Below, piece by piece: positions 44,938 to 58,834 of a stretch of 64,000 nucleotides of DNA. The first letter of the stretch is position 1, and each line of letters opens with the position of its first letter. Location: positions 248,001 to 312,000 of the forward strand of contig JAPQWV010000365.1 in NCBI GenBank assembly GCA_027422505.1, read 5' to 3'. The position numbers and the translations under genes were made by a program. A model generated the notes under the pieces. The model saw nothing but the letters and a program-made list of their open reading frames with translations. It did no database searches and was not told where the DNA came from. Source of the DNA: Craterostigma plantagineum. Its lineage: Eukaryota > Streptophyta > Magnoliopsida > Lamiales > Linderniaceae.

Positions 44938-47720
44938 TTAAAACATGCAACCCAGAATTAACATTTTTTTTTTTTATTGCTCACTACTCGTTCAAGTCCC
45001 AAGTCACTTGATTGTACAACTTGCACAATACAATTGCATCGGTTTTGTCTTTGAAGCCTTTGCAACAATTGGCCTGCTTTTGCATCAGTGAATTTGTTGG
45101 AGTCAGATTTTGTTATATGGTATGGTATCAACTATCATGTCATGTCGATGCGGGAAGATGATGCTATGAATTTTTTTTTTTTTTAATATATTTGAATTGG
45201 GGTTTTTTTTAGGTTGCCATAAATCTTTTCCATCAACGCAATATCTAAATCAAATATATTGGTACGTCTACTGATCTGTAAAATTTATAGAATAAGTTAA
45301 ACTGTGGTTAGGGGTGCGCAACGATTTTACAAAACCGCCCACATCGCCCGAACCACACCGTACACGACAATATTAACCGTATAAACCGCGGTGTAATTTT
45401 ATGTACTAAACCGCACCGTAATAATGGTTCAGTGTGGATTTTTGGTACAAACCGCACCGAACCAAACCGATTCCATTTTTCGATTAATAAATATTTTTTA
45501 GGAACGAAAAACCAAATATATCAGGGTTAAAATTCTCAAATACTTAATAAAAAAATTGAGTCACTATTTATATTTCAAGCTCATAAGTTATGATATGATA
45601 TTTTTCAATATTTTTGGTTCTAATATGGTATATGGTTTTGTTGATTGCTTTTTAAGTAATGGGTGTCACTAAAATATAAGTATTTTATTTCAATAAGTTA
45701 AAAACCGCAAACAGCACCGCAATCGTCCAAACCGCTCAAAACCGCGCGTGTGGTTTGATTTTTAAAAACCGCAATTTAAGAATCTTTTTTTGAACAACCG
45801 CATATTATGGTTTGATGTGATATTGGCCAAAAGAGTTCAAACTGCACCACGCACACGCCTAACTGTGGTGTCTTTAATAGGCTAAGAATAAATTTGTGGT
45901 CATCAAGAACAGGCATAAGATTGCTAGTTTGCAATGTATGTGGTGCTCTAAAAAAGCTAAAAATGATAATTTAAACAACCGCAATAATATGAATAAATAG
46001 ATCTACAACTTATTTTAGCCAGGAGTCATGTTCTACCATTTGAGGACCATAATTTGTATCGCAACAATATTTCCTTTTTTTCAAGTCGACATATTTTATT
46101 TTGCATAGTCAACGAAAAACACTCTCAATAACAAGCTCTGACCTGCAGTTAATTATACTAATAACAAATATAGATCATATCCATTTTTCTTACATCAAAT
46201 CAAATCCATACATACAAAAAATACTACATTATATTGCAAAATAGAAGTGAAAAACGAAAAACATTGACAAGATTACTAAATGCAAAACATATGTAGGTAA
46301 AATGATTTACCCCCACAGAAAAAGTTAACAGCAGATAGTGTAATGAAAATCATAACAATTAAAGGAAATTGACATTGAGGTATCGACTAAAATATATGTG
46401 GAACCAACAATCCTAAATGCTTATTGTTTTTTTTATTTCGAGTTGAACGAAGACTCATTCCATTGATATATAAGCCATTTGGCATGTGGTCTTGTCCGAC
46501 GACTTCGACTAAGAATATTTCTTTTTTCGACTATGAACATTTCAACTAGAACTTATTGCGTACCACACAACTAATCCTAAAAGTATATTTTAAATAGTTC
46601 AGTTTTATTTACAAATCAATAAATAGTGGGTTTTCCACTTTCTGATTTATTTTTAAACAAAGTCTAAAGAAGGTTTAGAATACTTTAGATCCCAATTAGA
46701 TCCTTGCATTTTATATATTGACTCCTTGACAAGTTTAAAAGTATTTTTTTTGTACAGAAAAGAAAATATAAACTTGAGTGAGTGTATAGAATTTTTGGGT
46801 TATTATAATTGATCGAATTTTGATATCCAGTCAATTTTTTGCTGACAAAATAGGTTTTTTGACTTTGAATATTCCGTATCCGCATGTTGCTGCATTGGCT
46901 AATATTTGGAGACTTACTTTGTTGGAGACTTAATTTGTTGAATAAAATGTAACACACAAATATGAAAAGAATTCGTATAATTTTACATATGTCACTTGTT
47001 TTTTTTTTTATATATATATTTCATCGAGAAATTCGTGGCTTAGATAAGTCGATATAAAGGTTTCAAGTTATATCTGTAATTTAATTGCGCAAACTTTTCC
47101 TTACAGAACACAATAAATTACTAAAATTCAAAATTGTATCGAGGAAATACACACCAACTACCAACTGAAAGCTACTTTCCAGCCACCAATTTTCCCACCA
47201 TTCTCACAATACAATCGTTCAATTAATGTTGGAGCCACGCAAAGGAAAACCATAAATTCACAATTGTTGATTTGATTCCATGGTTGGCACGCACAAATTA
47301 AAAACCCTAATCGACAGCTGCGAAGTAATTTCAGTTCCCTTCCGTCGCCGTTGAAAGTTTCTCCGTGACGTCTCAACCAACACGCCAAGTATATTAACTG
47401 CGTCTTTCCTTTTTCTTCGTCTGTTGTGATTTGCAGGCGAAAAATCTGAAAAATAAAATTCTGGCAAATGTTTGTGGACGCATAGAGGAATTTTTCTTGT
47501 GATTTCCGCATCAGGGGGAAGTGCAGATTGGTTCTGGTGTTGATTTTCAGGTATGAATCGCTTGTTCGTCGCTAGCTGATTGTTGGGTTCACTTCTGTTC
47601 TTAGCAATTCTGACGGTGTATGATACACAAAAGAGTAACATTCACTGAGCTAAAATGTTGAGCTAATTTATGTTCTTTTTAGGTGGTTCTTTCAGTATCA
47701 GGTATACTACAGTACACGCA
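44938..47720. other. Intergenic region with a hAT MITE and HMG-CoA lyase leader
   Basis: 45101-45171 matches 33018-33078 (AGTCAG, TTTTGTTA, then TCATGTCATGTCGAT), likely LTR debris. 45309-45861 is a MITE. 45870-47150 is AT-rich with no gene seen. 47160-47700 probably contains leader exons of the next gene, with AAACCCTAA (telo-box) at about 47302. Confidence 0.5.
45309..45861. mobile_element. 553-bp hAT MITE with 8-bp target duplication
   Basis: Begins TAGGGGTGCGCAACG and, read inward from the other end, TAGGCGTGTGCGTGG. ACTGTGGT flanks it at 45301-45308 and 45862-45869, a perfect 8-bp duplication. Subterminal regions are rich in AACCGC/GCGGTT phrases. No coding sequence. Confidence 0.9.
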
Positions 47721-49725
47721 ATGTCAAGCTTGGAGGAACCTCTTGGCCTCGACAAAATACGAGATTTGAGCACCATCGAACGTCTTTACAAGTTCTCATC
47801 CAGTGCGTGCAGGCCTGCGTCAGAAGATATGGGATTCGGAAACTGCTGGATTGAAGGAAGAAGTTGTGGTTCGTCGAATAGCTGCCTGTAAGCCTTCACT
47901 TTATTTTCTCTTCATACCTATAAGTTCATGTAATTGAAACTTAATTTGAGAAAATGTGGTTTTTAGTTGTCTTTTTTTCGGCATTAAATGAGAGAAACTT
48001 AAGCACTTCCTGGCTACAAATTTTTCTTGGGCTGTTGAGATTATTCTATCTTTTGGATCCACACAAGTTATCACTTTTGATCATATTTTTCGTCAGTGAC
48101 GATTTCGAAGATTACACGCAAGATCCTATCGCTAGGAGAAGACAGAGGAAAAACTCTTCAGAATGGACTTCAAGTCACGGAAAGAGTTCGTCAGTAGCAT
48201 GTGGTAGAGTGGACAGTTTCTCTTGCCCCTCGAATCATCAATATGGATCATACTGTAATGACGTAGAAAGAGGAGGCATTAAGTTTAAGGTAATCTTGTA
48301 AATCAAGTCAAAGACTGGCTTACGTCTGTGCTTGATACTGAAGTCTCTTCTTATTTCAGTTTTTCAGGGATATACCAAGGTATGTGAAGATAGTTGAAGT
48401 TGGTCCTAGAGATGGTTTACAAAATGAGAAGACCATAGTTCCAACATCTGTTAAAGTTGAGTTAATACGAAAATTAGTCTCCTGCGGATTGCCTGTGGTT
48501 GAAGCGACAAGCTTTGTTTCACCCAAATGGGTACCTCAGGTGACAATTATCTGTTTTTTTCTATCAGCTGCTTCCTATATAGGATGCTCATTCTAACTTT
48601 TACATACTCTTAATTCTTTTCTCTTTCACCAAACCAGCTTGCAGATTCAAAGGATGTAATGAATGCAGTCAAGGATACAACAGGTGTAAGATTGCCCGTG
48701 CTCACACCCAATCTTAAGGCAGGGAGAAGTTCTTCTCTTTGGTTGTTTTGGTTCATTCTTGGCCTTCTGCCTAGAAATAATTTAATCAACAAAGGAAAAA
48801 TACAGGGCTTTGAAGCAGCTATTGCTTCTGGTGCAAAAGAGGTAGCGGTATTTGCATCAGCTTCTGAATCGTTTTCCAAATCGAATATCAACTGCACCAT
48901 CGAAGAGAGCCTAGTTCGTTATCGCGCTGTGACTTCTGCTGCCAAAAAGCTCAACATCCCCGTGCGTGGGTAAGAAAGCCAAAGCACAAACTATCATGTT
49001 TTTTTCTGATATACGTAAATTATCGAATAGGTACGTTTCATGCGTCGTTGGCTGCCCAGTCGAAGGACCGATCTCCCCAGCAAAAGTAGCATACGTGGCA
49101 AAGGCACTCCACGAAATGGGCTGCTTCGAAATCTCACTCGGAGACACCATAGGAGTCGCAACGCCTGGTAATAATAAAAAATATTTACGAACCCTTCTAT
49201 TTCATTACATCCCTGGGAGATAAGACACGTTTCATCATGTTATAACTAGGCACTGTTCTCCCTATGCTGGCGGCAGTAATGGCCGTCGTGCCCATTGAGA
49301 AGCTCGCAGTCCATTTTCACGACACTTATGGACAGTCCCTTCCCAATATCCTACTATCCCTCCAAGTGAGAATCAATTTATTTGCGTTAACAGATGGGAT
49401 TACTTTTCTTTTTTTTTTTCATTTTATTCTTCTTCTCAAGTTAAGTGAATACTGAAAAAGATGGGGTTAACAGATGGGAATTAGTACGGTGGATTCGTCT
49501 GTTTCGGGCTTAGGAGGTTGTCCTTATGCTAAAGGAGCTTCGGGGAATGTTGCGACTGAGGACGTTGTGTATATGCTGAATGGCTTAGGTGTAAGAACTA
49601 ACGTTGACATGGGCGAGCTATTGCTCGCCGGGGACTACATTAACCATTTCTTGGGTCGTTTTTCGGGTTCTAAAACTGCTGTTGCTTTGAGCTACGTAAA
49701 GGGTTGTGATGCTTCCAAGATTTGA
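47721..49725 (+). CDS. HMGCL: Hydroxymethylglutaryl-CoA lyase
   Basis: Eight exons (47721-47887, 48097-48289, 48360-48539, 48638-48718, 48806-48969, 49031-49167, 49250-49365, 49474-49725) give 429 residues. The enzyme cleaves HMG-CoA to acetoacetate and acetyl-CoA in leucine breakdown, normally in mitochondria. Residues 1-120 are the long plant N-terminal extension ([36 protein letters not shown]). The TIM-barrel follows: [16 protein letters not shown] with the metal-binding Asp and catalytic Arg, [40 protein letters not shown], the metal-binding HFHDTYGQ, and the HMGL signature region with the catalytic Cys in [19 protein letters not shown]. The intron after exon 4 starts with GC (48719-48720, AAG|GCAGGG), required to keep the conserved NLKGFEAA join. 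The last residues DASKI match the plant family. Confidence 0.95.
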
Positions 49726-50137
49726 GTCAATGTAGTGAGATTTGCTGGGGAAGGAAGGCTCACTTTACAATTGATCATTTTTTTTACTATTGTATTGTGT
49801 GTAATAAGAACTAAGACGTATCTATCGATTTTTTACATTTTTAAATCAAAAGTATGCAAATTTTACAATCCATTTGAAAACATTTATCCATCTTGAGGAT
49901 TCGAATTTTAGTATGTTTTCTTATTATTGGGGTTAACAAACTAATTACCGAATTATTAAGTATTCGGAGAGAGGTCGAAAAGCGCGCCAAGGAACAGTGG
50001 GAAACAGATCAAAGACGTTGTTTGTTTCGACGCTTTGTTCCCCATCCTTATAATAGAAAGAACTACTGTACTGTACGCTTCGTAGATCGGAGTTTGAGCT
50101 GTGATTCTGTAAATCGGAGGAGAAGAGCTTTGATTAA
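49726..50137. other. Short intergenic region
   Basis: 3' flank of HMG-CoA lyase and promoter/leader of the next gene. Nothing else seen. Confidence 0.5.
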
Positions 50138-51663
50138 ATGGACGAGACTGAATTCAGAACGCGCCTGGAGATGTTCCCAGTCGTACGATCGCGTGACTAT
50201 GACGTACTTCTCAAACCCTAAGATTTCCGATTTGTTTGTCGTTTTGTCTCGTACGTAACGACGCAGTGTATTGTATGTGCTATGGTGATGATTGTAGACC
50301 ACGTATTCTTTTTTGCATGCTGAAAACTGATCGAAATCTGCTTTCTTTAACCTTTTTCTCTGCGATCTTCCGAGCTGCTGATCTGGGATTACTCTATTTT
50401 AGTATGCTAATAAGGTTAAAAACTGTTTAATTTTTCACCATTGTATGGATCGTAGTAGAAGTGTTGGGAAATGTGTCCCGCTGCTTTATCAGGCTTAGGT
50501 TAGATCGATTTCCACTTTTTTTTTTGTTTATTTCTGCTTAATAGTTTTTTGCGAGGCATTTAGTTTGCGAGGACTTGCAGGCAGAGTCTGATTTTACCGA
50601 ACGCTTAAATCGGTCTGGTCTAAGCGAGGAGGTAACCGATGAGTTCTTCTTGTGCAGATAGTTTGGTTCACTATGTAGAAAGATGGTTTCTGACATTAGA
50701 TCTGCTTTGTTTGAGAAGGAGCTCAAAGATGCACGGAATCTCCAGGTTAAAAGTGGTAAGGGGACCTCTAGCAGTGGTGACAGTAATGGTAAGCTATTTT
50801 CTTGTTTAGACTTAAATTTTCGTTTAGCTAGAACAGTTTTAAGATTTGATCTGAATAATATGCGACAGATGCCAAGGAAATGAGATCTTGCGTGCATAAG
50901 CTTGTTTGGATGAATAGTTCTGTCAAATGGTTAGGACCGTGATCATCAATTGTGCTTCAGCCATTCATATTTCTGGTTCTCAGACCAATGAAATAATTTT
51001 CTGTTGCGATAGTTTCACCCTGTATATACACTTCTCCAGATTTTCAAGTTTCTTTGTTAGTACTTGTCATTTTGACCTCCTATTTAGTGTTCCTTTTGAC
51101 AAAGCTTTTTGTGATATCTAAGCATAACTATTCAAATGCATTTTATTTTAGTTATGGCCGAAGCATTTTGGGGAAAATTAAGGCTCGCCACAGAGAAAAA
51201 GGTAAAATTCCTGAAACATTCTTGTTCATAGCAGCAGACTCTTATCGAGCTATGATATGATAGAACATTAGATTGTTAACTAACTGCGCATACCAAAACG
51301 ATACCCGTCGAAATTGCATGTTGCATGTCAGATTCTTCAATTGGTTCTTGTTCGACAAATTTCAGTTGCACGTACGTGAACCAATATAGGCAGATGTTAG
51401 TACTATACACGTCTATTGTTCAAATCATAATACATTGAAGTTTGAGTTCAGATGGACTCAGGTGATGCAGAAAGATTTTGCCAGGCATTTCGACAAGCTT
51501 ACAAGAAACTCGTAAGTAGACGAACGAAATGAATAAAGCATCGCAATCCTCAGGGCAAATCGCTTTTACAATTGACACTCTGCCATTTTGTGGATTTTCT
51601 CAGGTGTACGAAGATCTGACTGCGGATGATGCTAAAGATTTCATGAACTCGAAAACTTCTTAA
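50138..51663 (+). CDS. Uncharacterised six-exon small protein
   Basis: Exons 50138-50203, 50581-50631, 50662-50788, 51152-51201, 51452-51511, 51604-51663 join in frame to 137 residues. I infer the model from splice consensus and amino-acid texture; no domain is recognised with certainty. The N-terminus MDETEFRTRLEMFPVVRSRD is acidic then hydrophobic; the middle MVSDIRSALFEKELKDARNL is amphipathic; a Ser/Gly linker follows; the C-terminus AEAFWGKLRLATEKK, GDAERFCQAFRQAYKKLVYE and LTADDAKDFMNS looks helical. Intron 2 would be only 30 bp, which is shorter than normal plant introns, so the exon 2/3 join is doubtful. Exons 3-6 are the best supported. The stop is 139 bp from the stop of the convergent CIPK gene. 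Confidence 0.55.
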
Positions 51664-51802
51664 ACGTCAGGCAAGCCCTTGCTTATGCAAAACTAAGTTT
51701 AAGATATCTAATGCTTTATCGATTTTCCTCGAAGCATTCTGCGCATTCAATAGTGAAATAAACAACAGAGAGGGCTGAATGAATTAACTTCACCAAAGTC
51801 TT

Positions 51803-54285
<2,483 letters not shown>

Positions 54286-54707
54286 TCTGTGTGTTGATTA
54301 GTGCCTTCTTTTCTTCTATTACAGTTCGTCTAATACAATACAACCTCGGCAAATCCTAGGATTCAGTACAGAACCCATTGTACAAATGGAATGGTATATA
54401 AAGGCTAGATTCGAAGGGGGTTTTTATCGTTCAGTTATGGCGGAAAGTTCCGAGAAGGTGAGCTGAAAACAACATGGGCCGAGCAGGCGATTTTCGTCGT
54501 CACCTTTTTTTTTTTTCGTCTTTTTCTGTTTTTTGTTTTTAGTTCAATGGCGATGGAAGTTCTGAAGGATATCTAACACACACGTATTGGACGCGGGGTT
54601 TGGGGTGGGACCCATCATCGAATTCGAAATAGAATTCATTGCATTGACGTTTTCCCAAAGATAGCCTCGTATTGAAAACTAAACTATTTCTATCACTTGA
54701 TAACCAA

Positions 54708-55193
54708 GGTTATCAAACCGGGTTTTTGAACCGGACCGTAATATTTTAGTGGTTAACCGATATAAAATCAGAATCGAACAACAGTAAAACCGGTCCTACA
54801 AAAAATAATAAAAATATGTTTTCACTTATCAACCAATGAAATAGTATTAAGTAAAACACAATTATGGTTTATAAATTGGGTGGTTCAACAAAATAAAAGA
54901 AAAAATGTCGATAGATATTAACAGTTAATCCATGAGTGTCAAAAGTGAAATTTATAAATTTAAGGATAAAAAAAAGTAATTATAAAATATGATTTAAATG
55001 AGATTTGTGGGAATTGAACCCGCGCCCAATGCAAACAAAAATTAAATAATTGTTACCTTGGGCTAGGACTATTTTTGTTACATATACTTACTTATTTTTA
55101 TTTTATAGCTTTTTCTTTTTTCTATTTAATTAAATATGACTTGACCAAATTTTAAACCGGTTCGGTCCGGTTTTGAAAACAAAGTTGATAACC
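54708..55193. mobile_element. MITE with GGTTATCAA inverted ends
   Basis: Left end GGTTATCAAACCGGG and right end TTGATAACC are inverted; adjoining CCGGACCG and CGGTCCGG continue the symmetry. No coding sequence. Target duplication not resolved. Inside, on the minus strand, GGTTCAATTCC (near 55012-55022) matches the tRNA B-box consensus and TAGCCCAAGG lies 35 nt before it like an A-box. Confidence 0.65.
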
Positions 55194-56319
55194 CTCCAAA
55201 TATCATCTCTTGAAAAGATATTAGTTATTATTTTAGCAGGTACTGATGATAAAAAAGAAAAAAGAAAAAGAAAAAGAAAGGAAAAGAAAAATTCACCTAA
55301 ATCTAATCACATCCTCAACATATATATGTTCAAAATAATAATGATGATGATAATATATAACATTATCATGTCCACAGATTGTATGTCTTTGTCGATTAAC
55401 TGTCTTGGGAATCGGCCATCCCTTTGGAAAATTATGTGCGGCGAAAATATAAATACAGACTTATTAATTATATGGAGATTTTACGTAATTATTGTTGAAT
55501 ATGGAATCTACGCCACACGTTTTAATACGGACTTCTATTGTCATGTACTATTGAGGATTTATTAGGTTAATGCCGTACATGCAATGATTTTGACCTCCAC
55601 TATTTGAAATATCTAAGTGTTTATGATATGAATGATCAATATAATCACCATTACTAAAGATCCACGTTAGAGTCACATCACATGGGATACTGTTCGACTA
55701 AAACAAATCTAAACCTCGTTCTAAATTTTTCTATAGGTATCCATATTGTTCTTGCATCATCCGATCACCTAATGCATTTCTTTGGTTAGAATTAAGTTGC
55801 TCTGCTTTAATTTGTTATCATTTTTGAAAATATGGTATTAAATGAATAACGATTATCAATGCCAAGAATAGTAATTGGTCCTTAAAGTGGGCTGGCCGTT
55901 CTGTTTAGATAATTCCTGGAAAATTATTGGTGGCCATTAAATATATTTAGACCCCAACAAAACCTAAAACTTTGAAATTCTCATGTTCGAATCCACAAGA
56001 CCATGATTATAATTTCGGGAATACGACGATTATATTAGCCTATATTGCATTAGCCAATAGTAATAATTGTGTGAGAATACTACAAATATAATAATGTTTA
56101 GATTTTTCCCTATTCGTGTGAAAAATAATCCAATTTCATTAAAGTTTTAAAATATTATTGAAAGTTTAAACTTCTAATGGCTTGTCGAGAACCCAATGGA
56201 ATTAATGTTATTCCACAACTACAAAGATAAGATAAAATAAGAAACATTAAAATAAATAAAAATATATATTGAAGAAGAATGTGGTGTATCTACCTACACT
56301 TAATAAACAAAAGAATAAA

Positions 56320-56590
56320 AAATTACTAGTTTACACATAGTTACCCGTTTGGTTGTTAATATCACTTATCATCGCTACGTATCTTTTTGTATATAATTAC
56401 GTATCATACCACGTGTACGGTGTATGTGGTACATAATTCTCAAATATATTGTGTGGTATCTCTGTAAGCATACCTTTTTTTAATGTGTCATGTAGTTTTC
56501 ATATGGTACCTAAATTTATAATAAGATATACTTTCAGCCAAATCATTACATTTGCGTAAAAATTTTATTCTATCGAGTACCTATGCAAAA
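56320..56590. repeat. GTACC-rich repeat, second member
   Basis: Shares with 27780-28215 the phrases TTTACACATAG, CGTATC/ATACCAC, GGTACCTAAAT and GAGTACCTATGCAAAAA in the same order, more diverged and shorter. Confidence 0.5.
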
Positions 56591-56726
56591 AAAAAAAAGA
56601 ATGATTACATGGACTGATTTGATGTTTTTAGGGGAAATTTGATTTCAGCCCCAACATAAGTTTCATTTAGGTTTCAGCCCCCGTCAAAAAATTTAGTTTT
56701 AGGACCCGATACACTTAAGTGTTTTT

Positions 56727-56830
56727 CAGTACCACTTCTTGGACCTGTAGTACCAGTTCAGGGCCTGCAGTACCACTTCATGGTTCTGCAGTACCAATTC
56801 ACCGTTCTGCAGTGCAACTTCATTATTCTG
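56727..56830 (+). repeat. Five-unit minisatellite of about 21 bp
   Basis: Units begin at 56727, 56748, 56768, 56789 and 56810; the consensus is CAGTACCACTTCATGGTTCTG with a few changes per unit, and the second unit is 20 bp. Confidence 0.9.
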
Positions 56831-57295
56831 TAATAACACAAAACGATAGTCGATACCAGTTCATATAATGTAAAATGTACAACACCTGCGTAAGTTTTAT
56901 GTCCCTATCTCTAAATTTTACAGAAATATGGTCATTTACCCTAAAATTTCTGACATGAGCATGAAACGTAACTTAAAAATCTTTTGAACCAGAAACTTAA
57001 TTAGCACTTTATTTTTTGATCTGTTAGGTTTTAAGGTTCAACCATTGTTATTTCATTACAATGGGGGCTGATGAAAAAGGACAAATCAGATAAAGATGTG
57101 ACACGGATGCCTTAAAGTCACAATCAAATCTATATCTTCAATGTCAGATTTTAACGGTTCAGATTTCCTCTCAATTATTATAACTTATCCAAATCCAACG
57201 CCCGAGATTTGACACGCAGTCGTGCCTATCCTCTGCAATTTCTCTTATTTTTGTTTTCCTCGCCTTCTCTCTTCCCATTGACGTTTTTGCGTACA

Positions 57296-57325
57296 ATGCC
57301 GACGATTCACATCACTGACGCGTAA
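57296..57325 (+). promoter_or_regulatory. Possible upstream ORF before the SnRK1 beta start
   Basis: ATG at 57296 opens a nine-codon frame closed by TAA, ending 49 bp before the main ATG. It would matter only if the transcript starts upstream of it, which the sequence does not show. Confidence 0.3.
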
Positions 57326-57374
57326 AAGAAAAACCTGTGAATTGATTGATTATCTCAGTTCAGCTGAAAGAGGT

Positions 57375-58834
57375 ATGGGTAATGCGAATGGCGCTGCGAA
57401 CGGAGGCGAAGAAGGCTCGAATCAGTTGAACGTAGCGCGCGCCGCCTCGGGCGATCCGATGGCTAGCTCTCCGCCGCGCGATCATCCACACCAGCATCGC
57501 CCTCCGATTTTGTTTTCCTCTCAGGTTTGACTTTTGCTCATTTCTGCGACCTTTTCAGTCCTCGGTTACGTACTGTTGGGTCTAATTCTGTATGCGATTG
57601 CTTTTTTTCTTTTTGTCGAGTTAAAGCTTGAGAGTCCGTTTTGGATTGGGAATTTGAGGCAGTCGTTGCTTCTACTGTTAGTTATTTGCGTATCAGTGAT
57701 CGTTTACCTGTTAACTACATGATACTTCGTAAATGTATGGTGTGTGAACAGTAATTGTCTCTGGGAATTTGCTTCAATTCGATGGCACTTCGTTTATTTC
57801 TGGCAGCTCTTCTTTCACCGGCGTTTGATGTCTCAGTTTGCTTTAACTTATTTCTTATTCGTTCTCAATGTTCTTTAGCAGGCTCCATCAGTTCCATTAC
57901 CAGGAAAAAATAATGTACATTCGATCTTCAGTACAATGAAGCAGAACGAGCCCTCGAAATCTCTCGATTCCCAGGCGGTCGAACGAGGCATACCTACTAT
58001 AATAACCTGGAGCTTTGGCGGTAACAGTGTGGCTGTTGAAGGATCTTGGGACAACTATACGACTAAGTGAATCTCCTTCACAATCCAAATGCAGACTATC
58101 TTTCTTATTTCTGCATCTCAGCTGCAAATTACTGTCTTTTTTTAGCACGAAGTACCATCTTTTTCACTCGATACCACATACGATTCTCTTGCAGGAAAAC
58201 TCTGCAACGATCAGGCAAGGATCACTCTATCCTACTGGTCTTGCCTTCGGGGATATACCGCTACAGATTCATCGTAGATGGTCAAGGGAGATATGCAACA
58301 GACCTTCCCAGAGAAACCGACGATATGGGCCATGTCTGCAATCTTCTTGACGTCCATGTAAGCGTATACCTCTCCTCTAGAATCACTATAGCAAACCAAT
58401 CCATCTCTTTTCAAGTATATACGGAATTGCTTTGAATCTCAATCTAATAACGATTCATTGTTGATGATTGGTCAAGATAACTGATTGATTATATGCCATG
58501 TATGTGGTCCTCACTCTATCTTTTATTGCAGGACTATGTCCCAGAAAACCTGGACAGCATAGCAGAGTTTGAGGTTCCCCCATCGCCAGAATCGAGCTAC
58601 GATCAAGCATTCCCTGGCGACGAAGAATTCGCAAAGGACCCAATGTTGGTCCCACCCCAGCTCGAGGGATGTAAGCAGCTCCCGCCCGATGGTTCGAAGC
58701 CACAGCATGTGGTGCTGAACCACCTGTTTACGGAGAAGGGATGGTCTGACCAATCGGTCGTTTCCCTGGGCCTTACGCAGCGGTTCCGGTCAAAGTATGT
58801 GACCGTTGTTCTATATAAGCCTCTCAAGAAGTAA
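57375..58834 (+). CDS. KINB: SnRK1 regulatory beta subunit (AKIN beta)
   Basis: Four exons (57375-57524, 57879-58066, 58195-58357, 58532-58834) give 267 residues. The subunit scaffolds the SnRK1 energy-sensing kinase and helps place it in the cell. MGNANG is an N-myristoylation signal. Residues about 50-95 are variable; the carbohydrate-binding/AMPK glycogen-binding domain is about 95-170 ([54 protein letters not shown]). The C-terminal ASC domain includes [24 protein letters not shown] and [12 protein letters not shown]. Exon 2 has two acceptors three bases apart (TAG then CAG), so Gln may be included or skipped. It is a KIN beta1/2 type; subtype not assigned. Confidence 0.94.

Larger units (their letters stand above)
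54286..57374. other. Long intergenic region with MITE and repeats
   Basis: Contains the CIPK promoter (to about 54550), a 486-bp element at 54708-55193, AT-rich DNA, a GTACC-rich repeat at 56320-56590, a 21-bp minisatellite at 56727-56830, and the promoter/leader of the next gene from about 57200. No gene is recognised; the open frame at 55173-55565 has no family resemblance. Confidence 0.5.

Noticed and set aside
54700..54750. Target duplication for the GGTTATCAA element
   Set aside because: The flanks do not share a convincing direct repeat.
55010..55080. Functional tRNA gene
   Set aside because: Only box-like motifs are seen; no cloverleaf arms or anticodon stem can be formed.
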